Counted from the stretch's first letter, positions 1 through 10,863 are shown. The stretch is DNA of 64,000 nt from Tribonema minus (GCA_017506865.1 JAFCMP010000223.1:310001-374000), one strand, 5' to 3'. The notes: generated from the sequence alone by a model not told the origin. Made by a program: numbers and translations.

Positions 1-967
1 ACGCGTCGCCTGCAAGTAGGGTTAGGGTTGCGAAGGTGAGCAATGACAAAGCGTGTCTGTGTGCTGCTGTCGTGTATACATGCTTTCCAGGGCAGGCTAT
101 ATCCAATGGGAAAGGTCAACTTTGACACAATATGCATGTACATGCGCATGTACTTTGTTGAAGCAAGTAGTTACGAATGCATCTGCAAGCGCCACATCAT
201 GAAGTCCACTTACAATAGGTGCCCCAGGACGATTCGTCAGGGTTTGCAGCTGTAATGGCCCATATCTGGGACGCACGCACAAATACAACAAGAAGCAGCA
301 AACCCATTAGAACCCCGCGCAGTAGTCATGTGCAGCATTTGGGCTATATCTGCACACGTACAAACAATAGTGACCAGAGCAGTGTGCTCGGCACCGCATG
401 TGTAACAGTGTTCAGTGGACGCCACAGGCAGCTGCATTCTTCGCTGCTGTAGCTTGCAAGGAGGTGACAAGCAACAACTGCTTTCTTGTCTGTGCTCAAG
501 CGGAGACCTTGAGTACATCGATGCATGCACATGCCCCATTCTGTGGAGGCAGGCATTGGCCAACCGATCAAACGGGCAGCAGCACAGGTGTGTGTGTGTG
601 TGGGCGGGGGCGGGGGGGGGGGGGGGGGAGGCAACCCGATCTAGCTTACTCCAAGAAGCTGAAATGCATAGGTAGTCTGATGCCCCCTGGCTGTTGGCGT
701 CGCGCCTCATGGGGCGTCCCTCCAATTCCCAGCGCTACAACACTCTCATGCTGGGTGATGTGAAGCCCTGCTGTGCCATTTATCAGAGGATTGTAGCAAC
801 GGCTGCATATCCGTTCAACAATGCAGAGGCTACTGTTCGGCGAGGCGGTGGCTCAGTCGCCGTCATATTCTGCAGATATGTATGAATGCTTCCAAATCAT
901 GGGTACACTCATTGCTCACCTACGATGGGGGTATGTATAAACACATGCGTACTCTTTGTATACATAC

Positions 968-1457
968 CTTGTCGTGCTCCGGCAGCAGCCCCTCAAACAT
1001 GGACCCCGACTCGCACGCCTCAACGTACAGCGCCATCTCCGCAAACATGCGCTGCTCCGCCATGAATTTCAACGCGGAGTTGAAGTCGTCCGCGTACACG
1101 GGCTCCCCCACGGGCATCGCAATGAGCCCCGGCGCGCCGTGATCCGCAAAGTACACAAACACGCGGTCCTCCGCAGTGCTCCTCAGCACGGGACCCCCCC
1201 CCGCCGCCGTCGCATTACCCCGCAGCACCGCCAAGAAGTGTTCCGCGGTCACGTCGCGGCCGCTGTAGTCAATGTCGCAGTTGTGACGGACGTCCCAGCC
1301 GGGGCGTCCGTCTGGCGACGGCTCGTTGAAGAGCGTGCCGGGGACGGGGTTGTCGGGCGCGGTGGCGGCGTCGTCGTAGGACATGAGGATGACGCGGTCG
1401 TCGGCGACGCCGTTGCGGCGCAGGATGTGGTAGGCGCGGCACACGTCCGCCTGGTGC
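968..1457 (-). CDS. Legumain-type asparaginyl endopeptidase, exon 2
   Basis: Peptidase family C13 catalytic core. The exon opens with HQADVCRAYHILRR, followed by the YDDAA segment. It carries the catalytic His context YFADHGAPG and the catalytic Cys context EACESGSMFEG, in legumain order and spacing. The minus-strand acceptor gcgcag precedes base 1457, and the first base completes an Arg codon begun in exon 1 (3177-3295). The exon closes after EHDK at 968 with donor GTATGT. It holds 163 full codons. Known family role: cleavage after Asn in vacuolar or lysosomal compartments. The rest of the gene should lie at lower coordinates. A possible next exon after ctgcag near 870 would read NMTATEP but meets a stop soon after, so the 3' part is unresolved and may be degenerate. 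This is a host-type spliced gene, unlike the compact genes further right. Confidence 0.88.
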
Positions 1458-2160
1458 CTGCGCGCGCATGCAATCAGGCGAGCAAAGCAGTAATTGAGAG
1501 TTGTGACAGCAGATTCAAGTTTATGAAACTGTGAATTGGAAAGTGATTGGAAAGTGATGTGAGAACGACGCGGTGGTCCGCAACGCCGTTGCGGCGCAGG
1601 ATGTGGTAGGCGCGGCACACGTCCGCCTGGTGTCTGTGCGCGCATGCAATCAGGCGAGCAAAGCAGTAATTGAGAGTTGTGACAGCAGATTCAAGTTTAT
1701 GAAACTGTGAATTGGAAAGTGATGTGAGATGACGCGGTCGTCCGCGACGCCGTTGCAGCGCAAGATGTGGTAGGCGTGACACACGCCCGCCTGGTGCCTG
1801 AGTGCGCATGGATGAGGCGAGCAGAACAGTGTTAAGGGTCATGAGAACGTACTTGAAATTGATGAACCTGTCAAGTAGTGTGGAGGCAGGAACGCGAAGT
1901 TATGCAAGAACGGCGCAGTTGTCAGCGAGCCGCTGCGGCGCAGGAAATGGCAGGTGCGGGTGGGGCACACATCAGCCTGGTGCCTGCGCGCGCGCGGATG
2001 AGGCAGTGGTGAGGGGTCTTGAAAACAGTTTCACATTCATGACACTGTGAATTAGTGAGGCAGAAACTTCAAGTGATGTGAGAGCGACGCAGTTGTAGGC
2101 GAGCTGCTGCGGCGCAGGAAATGCTAGGCGCGGCACATGTTTCGTGCACGCGTGCGCATG
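1392..2160 (-). repeat. Tandem partial copies of the legumain exon-2 start within intron 1
   Basis: Five units of about 165-180 bp begin near 1392, 1567, 1730, 1912 and 2084. The first includes the true exon-2 5' end and its splice acceptor. The others repeat the same coding start (minus-strand gcggacgtgtgcc and ctgcgccgcaacgg), the acceptor region and the intron sequence behind it. Divergence grows with distance from the real exon. The copies lie entirely inside intron 1, so they are pseudo-exons or candidate alternative first-half exons. Confidence 0.85.
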
Positions 2161-3176
2161 GGGACGATAAGGAACAGCGTCAGGTTCGAAGACAGCATCA
2201 AAAGTGAATGCAAAACGCGCTTCCTGAGACTTGGCATGAGAGCGCCTTGGTGGCAGCGGCATGTGCTGCTGCAGAAATCACGCATGCAGAAGAGAGTGCG
2301 ACGCTGGCAGCGTCTGTCAGTGACATGATCATAATGCAATTCTCATCAATTGAGTTGCAGCACCGGTCGTGACAACTCTGCCTACTTAGCACCTGCATGA
2401 CAGAAGAGTGAGGCAACTGAAGCTCACAAGGGCAAGTACAACTGCAAGGGAAGTGATGTGGTCGGCAGTGTCGTTGAATGTGAGCATGTGACGCATTTGT
2501 TGTTATTTTCTGAGGCACAAGATTGTTGCATCTGCACAACGACCATCTGAAACCGATCCTGCCGCGGCATGCACGCGGCAGGCTGCAATAGAAAAAAATC
2601 ATAATTCCCTGCCTACTGCAGCCTGTGCCATATAAAGTATGTAGCATAGTCGTGGCAGCGCTCGGATGTGGGGCACATCTGAGCGTAGTGCTCCCGCCTA
2701 AAGACTCCAGTTTTCACTCGGCTGATGTAAGACACAGGCGCAATTTCTGCAAGTTGGCGTGACAGGCTGCAGAACAGCAAGTGCTGCAGCTCAGTGCAGG
2801 GCTTTAGAGAGCGCTTCCGGAGATCAAAAGTTAGTACAAGGGAGGAAGCATGATGAGACGTTGAATTTTGTGCACATTCTGTCAAATCGTTGACTGCATA
2901 TCACTTAGCTTTCTTTGTGGATGTCCGCCTTTGGAGCTCAAAAGTGCTGAAGCAAGCTCGGGGAGCGCTCGGCTCGAAACGATCGAGGCAGCACACAATG
3001 GGCATAATTTTGACAAAAAACTTCGGTTCAATCTTACCATGATTCTGCAGATCGAGAGGCAACCGGCAGCAGCGTTCGAACAATGCGCAACATGTTTTGT
3101 TGTAAACTCTCGCGAAGGCGCCAAGCAGGCAGCACCAACACCAAACACCACCTATTGAGTATGCGCGAAAGTTCAC

Positions 3177-3295
3177 CTGTAATTGTAGAAATACCGGGAG
3201 CCAGCGACGACGACTGCCCAGGTTTCTCCAGCCGTCACGAAAAACACGCACTGTATCGTCAGCAGAGACGCACACACCAACACGCGCCGCGCCAT
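3177..3295 (-). CDS. Legumain-type endopeptidase, exon 1 (signal peptide and N-terminus)
   Basis: The ATG at 3295 starts a signal-peptide-like sequence (MARRVLVCASLLTIQCVFF) followed by WAVVVAGSRYFYNYR. This matches the legumain N-terminus WAVLVAGSxGxYNYR, including the Asn of the family catalytic site. The exon ends tacAG and is followed by GTGAAC. The 2-base overhang AG plus the first G of exon 2 gives Arg, so YNYR joins HQADVC exactly as in legumains. The resulting intron (1458-3176) is 1719 nt. The exon is too short for simple ORF calling; it was found by family match and splice phase. Exons 1 and 2 together encode 203 residues plus the shared Arg. Confidence 0.85.
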
Positions 3296-4044
3296 GCTCG
3301 CCCGCGGCGCCTTTGCCCCAAACTACTACGTATCACGCTCGAAGTTCAAGTTGAGGTCGTAGATTGATGTCCCCACAAAGTTTTTCCCCCCATTGTGCCC
3401 TCTGATCACAGTACTGAGCGCCTTTGAAATTGTTTTCAGACAGGCTTGGTCTGCGTGGTTCAGCCATCCGCATGACTACGGGACGAATGACACAAAAAGC
3501 CCAGGATGAGTGAGTGCCTGTGTGCTTACCTTTGCGTCCTGTCCTGCCCTAGCAGCATAGCCAGCTGTACGTTGGTAAAAATTTGTTGAGCCTGTCAGCT
3601 GAGCTTGCTGTGGGCGCTCGTGCTTGTGTATCCAGCACACCCAGTCAACACCTCAGGCTGTTGCACAATGACCTCGTTTTACGTACAAGGCAGTACTGTT
3701 TACATAATTATCTCCTGAGTTGCTCACTCTGCAGTATTGGGGCAGCATACGGTGGCACTGCGCTGGTATGCTAGTGTTGAAGTATGTTTAAGGAGCCATT
3801 TACACAACACGGCGTTGCTTATTCCTAAACTCACCTGCACAGCGCACCAGGGTTGGGCATGCACAACACTCAATACCCGCCTACCCGTCTGGTTTTCCAG
3901 ATGCAATCACCGACGAATCCAAGCCCATAAACACGTCAACAAGAGCATCATAAGTGCACGTATCACATGTATTCACCCCGGTATCACTGGTTCCATGTTA
4001 GTTCGTTGAAATTGTGCAGCCGCATGTCAAGTCGGCGAGCGGCC

Positions 4045-4660
4045 CGGCACACCTGAAAGCAGCCACTCACACCACTCACATCCGTAGGCTCCCAGTCACA
4101 TCCGTAGGCTCCCAGTCACACCATTGACACCTGAAAGCAGCCACTCACACCACTCACACCAGTCACACCACTCACACCAGTCACACCAGTCACACCACTC
4201 ACACCACTCACACCTGAAAGCAGCCACTCACACCATTGACACCATTGACACCATTGACACCATTGACACCATTGACACCATTGACACAGTTGACATCCGC
4301 AGGCTCCCATCGACACCCGAAAGCAGCCACTCACATCCACAGGCTCCCACTCACACCAGTCACACCATTGACACCATTGACACCATTGACATCCGCAGGC
4401 TCCCATCGACACCCAGCGGCAACCCGAAAGCAGCCACTCACATCCACAGGCTCCCACTCACACCAGTCACACCATTGACATCCGTAGGCTCCCATTGACA
4501 CCATTGACATCCGTAGGCTCCCATTGACACAGCTGACACAGTTGACACAGTTGACATCCGCAGGCTCCCATTGACATCCGCAGGCTCCAGTTGACACCCA
4601 ACGGCAACCCGCAGGCTCCAGTTGACAGCATTGACATCCGCAGGCTCCATCGACCATTCA
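4045..4660. repeat. Minisatellite of CACCATTGA / CACCACTCA type units with ATCCGCAGGCTCCC spacers
   Basis: Short 9-bp units such as caccattga, caccactca and caccagtca are iterated dozens of times. They are interspersed with a recurring ~14-bp spacer (catccgcaggctccc and variants) and with 'gaaagcagccactca' blocks. The reading frames through it (His/Ser-, Thr/Pro/Leu- or Cys/Gln/Trp-rich) are artefacts of the repeat. Confidence 0.93.
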
Positions 4661-5567
4661 GACGACTCAGACGATTGCAGGGTCTCAGATCATGAGACTG
4701 CGCTGTTGCACCCGTCGCCATCGACGATTCAGAAGACTCAGACGATTGCAGGCGCACCCGTGTAGAATAGTGTGAGCAGCTGCTGACGAGGGTCAAATGC
4801 TCTCTGCTGTGACAGATGATGAGCAGCATGCAGTTGCAAAAGGGGGTGACATGCTCCAAACAGGTTCCCGGGGTCACAGGGGGGTAGGCTGGTATTGCAG
4901 TCTTGGCCTATCCCGGGGTAAACCACAGCATTTCGGCCGGCCGGCGTGTCAGTGATCAGCATGTTGCACAGGCAAACCACGAGGGTGAGTTGTCAAGACA
5001 GCATTGTTTGCTTTTCGGCAGTGTCAGAGCTGGGCTGTTGCCTGGGTGAAGGTGGATTCACGGCTGACTGGTGCATCAACAGAATCTCTGATGACAGAAT
5101 CTCTGGTGCCTCGGCTTGCCATTGCCGCATGCAATCCTGCCATTGCGAGCCTGTCACATGACATTGCCACCTTTGCACCATGATCATGCTCTGCCGCAGT
5201 GTGACTTGAAATGTGCACTTGAATGATGCTTCAAATCGGCGGCGTACTCTGACGTGCTGCTCAGCAGCCATGCAGAGCCGGTGCTAGCTACTGCTGCTGC
5301 TTGCTCTGTGATGTGCATTGAGGTGCTGCTCAGCACTTGAAGGCATGCCGTGTGGCGGCTTGTGCTTGGCACGGGTGATCGGCAGTCGTGCAAAGCCGGT
5401 GCTGGTTGCAATGTGCTGCACATGAGGTGCTACTCAGCAGCTGTGGCAAGGGGGCCCTTCTTTGCACTTGGCACGTGGTCAAAGCAGGGCTGAACCTGCA
5501 ATCATGCTGAGCAGCGGCAGTCATGTCTTGCAAATGTGCAGTGGTGATCACATGGAATGAATGTGCA

Positions 5568-5729
5568 AGTCGCAAGCGGCATGGACAAGCCAACATTGCA
5601 TGAACGGCATGCAAAGCACAATGCAGGGTGAAAGTGCAGCGGCAGCACGTCGCGAGCGGCATGGACAAGCCAACATTGCATGAACGGCATGCAAAGCACA
5701 ATGCAGGGTGAAAGTGCAGCGGCAGCACG
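5568..5729. repeat. Tandem duplication of about 80 bp
   Basis: Two nearly identical consecutive units (about 5568-5650 and 5651-5729) share gcggcatggacaagccaac, then catgaacggcatgcaaagca and gggtgaaagtgcagcggcag. There is no coding signal. Confidence 0.9.
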
Positions 5730-5956
5730 AGAGAGACTCCAGATGTCATGGACACATGTGCACGAGTGAAAAGAGGTCATCATTGAAAGCCGATGGCACA
5801 ATGTGAACTGCGACACAGAGCACATACACATGGCTCTGCTGCTGCTGCTGCTATCTGAGATGCATGTGCCAATGCGGCTGGGCAATGGCAAGAAGAGGTG
5901 GCCAAACAAATGCAAAGCTGCAAGCTGGCGGCCGCCATCGGCGGCCGCGGCTCACA

Positions 5957-7336
5957 CTACTTACGCACAACATCATCACTAGCGCCTTCGTTGCTGCTGC
6001 CGCCACCTTCGCCGCTGTTGCCACCGCTGCTGCTGCCGTCCTTGCCGCCGCCGCTGCCGCTGTCGGCCTCAGCGGCCTCAGCGGCCCGACGGCGGCGCTT
6101 GCCGCTGCCGCCGTCACTGCTTGGCTCGTCACCGCCGGAGCCCTTGCCGCGTTTGCGGCTTCGAACGGCAGACGAGCCAGCTTCGGCCATGCCCTTGCCG
6201 GATGCGGCCACCGGCTCGTCGGCCTCGGCATCGGACTCCTCTGACGAGCAATAGTCTGGTGGAGGGGGGAGAGCAGAGGCGGACGGGGACTCAGGCCGCG
6301 GTGACGCAGGCGGCAGAGCGATGCGGAGGCTGCCTCGGCTCTGCGGCTCGTTGCTGCCGGTGCTGGAGTCGGCGTGCAAGGCGGCGATGAAGTGGTCGAC
6401 GGCCTTGCGCAAGTTGCCGGAGCGTGCGGACTTGGTCGCCGAGGACAGTGCCGCCGCCTGCATAGCTGCGCCCAAGGCAAGTGTGACCTCGGCAGCACTT
6501 GACAGCAGATCAGTACGTGCCGGAGAGCGGGCGGCGGCAGCAGCGGCGGCGGCGGTGGCGGCATCGGCGGTGGCAGCGGCGACAGCGGCCTGGCGTGGAG
6601 TGGCTGCGGCGGCGCCGCGGCGGCGAACGACTGGAGTCGGCGGCACCTCCACCTTTGTCGACGGTCGCTTCTGCTTGTCCTCGGCACTTGGCTTAGTGTA
6701 TTTCTGCTGCCACGGCTCCTTCACACATGGCACCTGCAGGTCTTCGGCTTGCTGGTCTGGTGTGAAGCACTCCGGCGGCTTCAAGATCGTGGGATGGTCC
6801 TCCAATATGCCCTCGAACCGCTCGAACTTCTGGCGGCGCAGATCATCGAGGGGGCCGCTCCACTTGCGGCCAGTCCTGCCCGCCAGCCGCATGAACTCGT
6901 CCCGGTCAAATGCCAGGAGCTGCCTGCCTCCGTTGAGCTTCACCTTCTCGGGGTCACTGATGAAAAATATTTTCGTGACCCTGTCGTCTGTGGCCATCTT
7001 GTGCAGCTGTTTCATGATTTCGCCACCGCTGTACTTGTAGCACCCATCCGGAGCAGGAGACGCAGAGACAGCAGCAGCTGCAGCAGCAGCAGCGACAGCC
7101 TGCTGCTCCGGTGGCACTTCATCGCTGCTGCCTGGCTGCTGCTGCTCCGTCTCCGCAGATCCATGCTGGTCAGAAACAGCAGCTGCACCGTCAATCCTGC
7201 TGCTGACTGCAGCAGCAATTGCTTGCGCCTGCGCGCTCAGCGTGCTCTGCTGCTGTTGCAATTGCTGCTGCGGTGGGTCTTGCTGGACCTCGCCAGCAGC
7301 AACAGGGTGAGATGCGCCTGCCTGCATGAGCGTCAA
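5957..7336 (-). CDS. Acidic nuclear-type protein, HSF-like core family, paralogue A
   Basis: Intronless, 459 residues. The N-terminus is rich in Gln/Ala (residues 1-95). A conserved core (about 97-210) starts DGCYKYSGGEIMKQL and holds IFFISD, LLAFDRDEF, a RRQKFERF segment, PPECFTP and DLQVPCVKEPW. The pattern of helix, two strands (I.F...LLAFD...F) and a helix with a QxF motif resembles a divergent HSF-type winged helix; this is inference from motif order. After a basic linker comes a helix (NLRKAVDHFIAAL), the family motif PPPDYCSSEESDAEADEP, and an NLS-like KRRRR cluster. Paralogues lie at 8601-10124, 13377-14654 and 15626-16783. The first ~45 codons and the upstream ~140 bp are nearly the same as in paralogue B, so that end was duplicated recently. 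The role is probably DNA- or chromatin-associated; no enzyme motif is visible. Confidence 0.72.
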   Translation of the reverse strand: MTLMQAGASHPVAAGEVQQDPPQQQLQQQQSTLSAQAQAIAAAVSSRIDGAAAVSDQHGSAETEQQQPGSSDEVPPEQQAVAAAAAAAAVSASPAPDGCYKYSGGEIMKQLHKMATDDRVTKIFFISDPEKVKLNGGRQLLAFDRDEFMRLAGRTGRKWSGPLDDLRRQKFERFEGILEDHPTILKPPECFTPDQQAEDLQVPCVKEPWQQKYTKPSAEDKQKRPSTKVEVPPTPVVRRRGAAAATPRQAAVAAATADAATAAAAAAAARSPARTDLLSSAAEVTLALGAAMQAAALSSATKSARSGNLRKAVDHFIAALHADSSTGSNEPQSRGSLRIALPPASPRPESPSASALPPPPDYCSSEESDAEADEPVAASGKGMAEAGSSAVRSRKRGKGSGGDEPSSDGGSGKRRRRAAEAAEADSGSGGGKDGSSSGGNSGEGGGSSNEGASDDVVRK

Positions 7337-7480
7337 TGCTGCTGTTACTGCTGCCAGAGACTGTCTGGTGTCTTAAATGCTGTCTGGCTGGCGCGCCAAG
7401 GCTGTTCTGGTGCACAGCAAGCACGCGCCAGGCAGACAATCGACTTTGTGCGCCTGTGCGCGCCTGTTTGCGCTTTCGGA
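7337..7480 (-). promoter_or_regulatory. Upstream region of paralogue A, duplicated upstream of paralogue B
   Basis: This block, directly 5' of the ATG at 7336, is almost the same as 10125-10265 upstream of paralogue B. Shared pieces include ctgtctggctggcgcgccaa, ggctgttctggtg and cgactttgtgcgcctgtgcg. Such conservation next to two coding starts suggests a copied promoter/5' UTR unit. No TATA box or defined element was recognised. Confidence 0.6.
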
Positions 7481-8164
7481 CCGATTTCACCAATTTTCAC
7501 ACTGTTCGGGGGGCTGATGCTACTGCATCAACTGCATAATCATGGTATTGAAATGAAGTGAAACTGCAAACAATGCTCGTCGAAACATGATCAGCCAGTG
7601 TTTTGTCACATACAAGACACATGTCAGCATGCTTGTGTCTTCTGCAGGGCAATTGTTCAAGAGCCATTTTCGGTGGCAATGCCCGGCAGCACAGTGCATG
7701 ATGGACCAACGGCCACCTCAGCAGCCGCTGATGTGAGCATGTGAATATGATTTGGCACCACAAATGCTGGCAACATACCACCATGTCAGCAGTGCCCGGC
7801 ACCTGGCACCAGGTCAAAAGGTACCAGCGGCAGTGACACAGCAGCGGCGTGCCGGCAGCAGCAGCAACAGCCGGATGTTTGGCCCGCAATATCTCCCTTG
7901 CAGCGCCAAGTGGGTTGGTTTTTCAGCGGCACTTCATCCACTGCTGTGCAAACTCAATCTGATGCACATACAACCTCAAAGAATTGAGCAGTGCTGTCAG
8001 CACAGCGGCAGCATGCAGCAGCATGAACGCACACAAAATGGCAGCAACTGCAATGTAGCTGATCATTCGAGAGCACGAACAGCCAGCACCAACAGACATG
8101 AAGAGAGTGAGAGAGAGGTCCAGAGGAGCAACCTGCTGTTGTCATTCATGCCGATGGCAAATGC
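7481..8164. other. Intergenic stretch with no supported gene
   Basis: The sequence is mixed with no long convincing frame. It separates the copied upstream block of paralogue A from the CCGCTG repeat that trails paralogue B. Confidence 0.5.
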
Positions 8165-8194
8165 ATGTGCGGCAGCTGGACGATATTGACTTCG

Positions 8195-8665
8195 TATACT
8201 GGTGCCGCTGCTGCTGCCGCTGCCGCGAATTCAACTGCTGCTGCCGCTGTCGCTGCCGCGGCTGCTGAAATCACAAACCCTGCCGCTACTTCAACTGCTG
8301 CCGCTACTTCAACTGCTGCCGCTGCCGCTGCCGCGACCTCAACTGCTGTTGCTGCCGCTGCCGCGGCCCAGCTGCTGCCGCTGCCGTTGCCGCTGCTGCT
8401 GCTACTTCAACTGCTGCCGCTGCTGCTGCTACTTCAACTGCTGCTGCTGCCGCTGCCGCGGCCCAGCTGCTGCCGCTGCCGTTGCCGCTGCTGCTGCTAC
8501 TTCAACTGCTGCCGCTGCCGCTGTCGCAACCTCAATTGCTGCTGTTGCCGCTGCCGCGGCCCCAGCTGCTGCCGCTGCCGTTGCCGCCGCTGCTGCTACT
8601 TCAACTGCTGCCGCTGCCGCTGCCACTGCCGCTGCCGCTGCCGCTGCCGCTGCTCTCGGCTTCCT
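8195..8665. repeat. CCGCTG hexanucleotide and composite ~66-bp repeat
   Basis: Runs of (gccgct)n and (gctgct)n alternate with repeated gctacttcaactgctgccg blocks. A longer unit containing gcggcccagctgctgccg recurs near 8345, 8455 and 8555. The repeat overlaps the extreme 3' end of paralogue B, where it encodes a Gly-Ser tail. It creates very long spurious frames on both strands. Confidence 0.92.
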
Positions 8666-10124
8666 CGACTTCCTCGGCTTCCTCGGCTCCATCAGCGCTG
8701 CGGCGGCGCTTGCGGCTGCGCTCGTCGCCGCCGACTTCGCCCTTGCGCTTGCGACTCGCGTCGGAAATGGCAGCCTCGGCCGATGACTCGTCGGCTTCGT
8801 CATCAGAGGACACAAAGTCGGACGGCGCCGATTGCGGCTCGGCTGCTGTGCCCTGCTGCCGCTCGCACCGGCTGCTGGAGTAAGCGAGAAGGACAGCTTC
8901 GAATCCGTCGACGGCTTCACGCAGTGAAGCCATATGCTTGGCCTTGGTCGTTCTCGACTGTGCAGCCGCCTGTGCGGCAGTGCCGCCGGCGCTGGCAACG
9001 GCACCCAACGCGAACACAATGTCAGCAGGAGAGGCCGGAGAAGCGAAGGAGTCGGCGGCGGCGTTGGCCGAGGCCCTGGTCGTGCGGCCGCCGCGACGAA
9101 CTGACGCCGTCTGTATGGAGGATGTGCCGCCGCCGCCGACCCCCTTCCGGCTGCCGCCTCGTCCGGCCTTTCCGCCTCGGCTACCCTTGGCGCCGCTTGC
9201 GGCGCCAGCCGTTGTCGCCGCCGACTTTGAGTTGGCCTGCCGTAGCAGCCGCTGGCATGAGCGCCCCGTGCCGCCCTTGACATCCGCATCCTCCTCGGCC
9301 GCCGAGCTGACGTCGATGCACTCCGTCCATGATGTCTTGATGCAGCTCAGCCGCAGCTTCTCGCGGTCGGCGTCGGGGTGAAACGGAACCGGAGTCCTCC
9401 ACCGGTGCTCTGTCTTGCTCTTCTTCTTGCCCGGCTCGCAATACCTCTCGAAGCTCTGCCTGCTGAAGCCATCCAGCATGTACGCCTCGCCGTAGGATGT
9501 CCACAGGTGGAAAGCCTCCGGGGTGCACAGCAGCAGCTTCGGCTTCTCGCCGGCCGTGTCGCCAGGGTCGGGCACGAACTCGATGCCCTTCACCTCTGGC
9601 TTGAGAGCCAGCTGCAGCATGACGGGCATGAAGTTGCCGCCTCTCATGACCTCCACCTCGTCATCCTGAGCATCGAGAGCAGCAGCAGCAGCAGCAGCAG
9701 GCACGTCTGTGCTCCCTTCTCCTGCGTCTCCTGCAGCGTCACCAGCAGGCTGTTCCGGGGGAGAAGCTGCAGCATCGCCAACAGCAGCGTCTGCGGTCTG
9801 CGGTGCATCAGGCGACTGCTCCTGACGCACTGCTGCGCCCTCCTCGCCAGGTTTGCCTGCCACACCACCAACAGCAGCAGCAGCAGCAACCTCATCTGCG
9901 TTACCACTGCTGCTGCCTGGCTGCTGCTGCTGCTCCGTCTCCGCAGGCTTCTGCTGGTCAGGAGCAGCATTTGCATTGTTCATGCTGCTGATTACTGCAG
10001 CAGCAGGTGCCTGCGCCTGCGGGCTCAGCGTGCTCTGCTGCTGTTGCAATTGCTGCTGCGGTGGGTCTTGCTGGACCTCGCCAGCAGCAACAGAGGGAGG
10101 TGCGCCTGCCTGCATGAGCGTCAA
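8601..10124 (-). CDS. Acidic nuclear-type protein, HSF-like core family, paralogue B
   Basis: Intronless, 507 residues. It begins MTLMQAGAPP, almost as paralogue A, then runs through a Gln/Ala/Pro/Glu-rich N-terminus of about 155 residues. The core (about 157-270) has RGGNFMPVMLQLAL, GIEFVPD, KLLLCTPEAFHLW, GFSRQSFERYCE and LRLSCIKTSW, aligning with the GG.hM..L / I.F..D / LL....F / RQ.F / IK..W pattern of its paralogues. Then come a basic Gly/Arg/Lys linker (RGGKAGRGGSRKG), a helix (SLREAVDGFEAVL), the motif SDFVSSDDEADESS, a KRKGE..RSRKRRRS nuclear-localisation-like cluster and a Ser-Gly tail made by the downstream repeat. It is the most divergent in the core centre. The DNA-binding role is inferred only. 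Confidence 0.7.
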   Translation of the reverse strand: MTLMQAGAPPSVAAGEVQQDPPQQQLQQQQSTLSPQAQAPAAAVISSMNNANAAPDQQKPAETEQQQQPGSSSGNADEVAAAAAVGGVAGKPGEEGAAVRQEQSPDAPQTADAAVGDAAASPPEQPAGDAAGDAGEGSTDVPAAAAAAALDAQDDEVEVMRGGNFMPVMLQLALKPEVKGIEFVPDPGDTAGEKPKLLLCTPEAFHLWTSYGEAYMLDGFSRQSFERYCEPGKKKSKTEHRWRTPVPFHPDADREKLRLSCIKTSWTECIDVSSAAEEDADVKGGTGRSCQRLLRQANSKSAATTAGAASGAKGSRGGKAGRGGSRKGVGGGGTSSIQTASVRRGGRTTRASANAAADSFASPASPADIVFALGAVASAGGTAAQAAAQSRTTKAKHMASLREAVDGFEAVLLAYSSSRCERQQGTAAEPQSAPSDFVSSDDEADESSAEAAISDASRKRKGEVGGDERSRKRRRSADGAEEAEEVEEAESSGSGSGSGSGSGSGSS

Positions 10125-10265
10125 TGCTGCTGTTACTTCTGCCAGAGACTGTCTGATGTCTTAGATGCTGTCTGGCTGGCGCGCCAAGGCTGTTCTGGTG
10201 CCCAGCAAGCACGCGCCAGGCAGTCAGTCGACTTTGTGCGCCTGTGCGCGCCTATATGCGCTTCG
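10125..10265 (-). promoter_or_regulatory. Upstream region of paralogue B (copy of 7337-7480)
   Basis: About 140 bp upstream of the ATG at 10124 match the upstream region of paralogue A closely. Both contain the ctggctggcgcgccaaggct and acgcgccaggcag segments. The match breaks down just past the gcgcct(a/g)t(a/t)tgcgct segment. Confidence 0.6.
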
Positions 10266-10863
10266 AACCCTCTGGTGACAGTTTCACCGTGCATTGGAGG
10301 CTGCGGCAGAGGCCGAGTCGCAGCATCTACTGCATTGTTGTGAAAAGAACGAAATGACTCTTTGATGGCTTTGATGGCTGCAAGGCACGTCGCCCACTGC
10401 GCTCTCAGCAGCATCTCACAACATGCATGTATGGGCACGGCGATGTGCATGTCCAACGCAAGTCATCATTGCAAGCCTTGAGAAAACCATGGCGGAAGAT
10501 GATTGTCAGAGCTCATTTGACCAGCGCTGGTGATGCCGGCGCCTCGCCTGCCTCACCTGGCGTCTTCGGCGAGTCAACACAGAGCCCGGCGCCGGGCAAG
10601 TCAAGTGGTGACTCGCCGATATCATGCTGGAAGACACCCGGGGCGTAGAAAGGAGCAGACTGCTGATCATCATCATCGTTCTTGCGAGTTTCACGTGAGG
10701 AGGCAACGAATGCGCCGTCTGGCATCAATGACAGATGTCAGCGCAGCGCAACGCCGCCGGCCCGCACCATATCGCCGGCCCGCACCCCATTGCTAAAAGC
10801 TGTTGGAGCTGAGCCAGATCGATCATGCGGCTTTGAGTAGGCTCGGAGGAATATGGCTCCACA
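10266..10863. other. Intergenic stretch with no supported gene
   Basis: No recognisable gene. It separates the HSF-like family pair from the convergent end of the fibronectin-like gene. The short open frames overlap on both strands and look random. Confidence 0.5.

Larger units (their letters stand above)
3296..5956. other. Intergenic region with no supported gene
   Basis: I see no convincing coding exon here. The sequence 5' of legumain (3296 upward) would hold its promoter. The region also carries the 4.05-4.66 kb simple repeat and the 5.57-5.73 kb duplication listed separately. The open frames are short, biased by the repeats and show no family resemblance. Confidence 0.6.

Noticed and set aside
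17..29. Telomere-like tagggttagggtt at the window start
   Set aside because: Only about two TTAGGG units, with no array; not enough to call a telomere or telomere scar.
1458..1645. N-terminal extension of the legumain exon in the same frame
   Set aside because: This is intron: the acceptor at 1458 and the exon at 3177-3295 restore the family sequence; the extension reads into a tandem pseudo-exon.
4116..4877. His/Ser-rich, Thr/Pro-rich and Trp/Cys-rich proteins
   Set aside because: Frames through the 9-bp minisatellite; no conserved domain and equal openness in several frames.
8165..9280. Leu/Pro/Arg/Cys-rich plus-strand frames over the CCGCTG repeat
   Set aside because: They are direct translations of the hexanucleotide repeat and the antisense of paralogue B.
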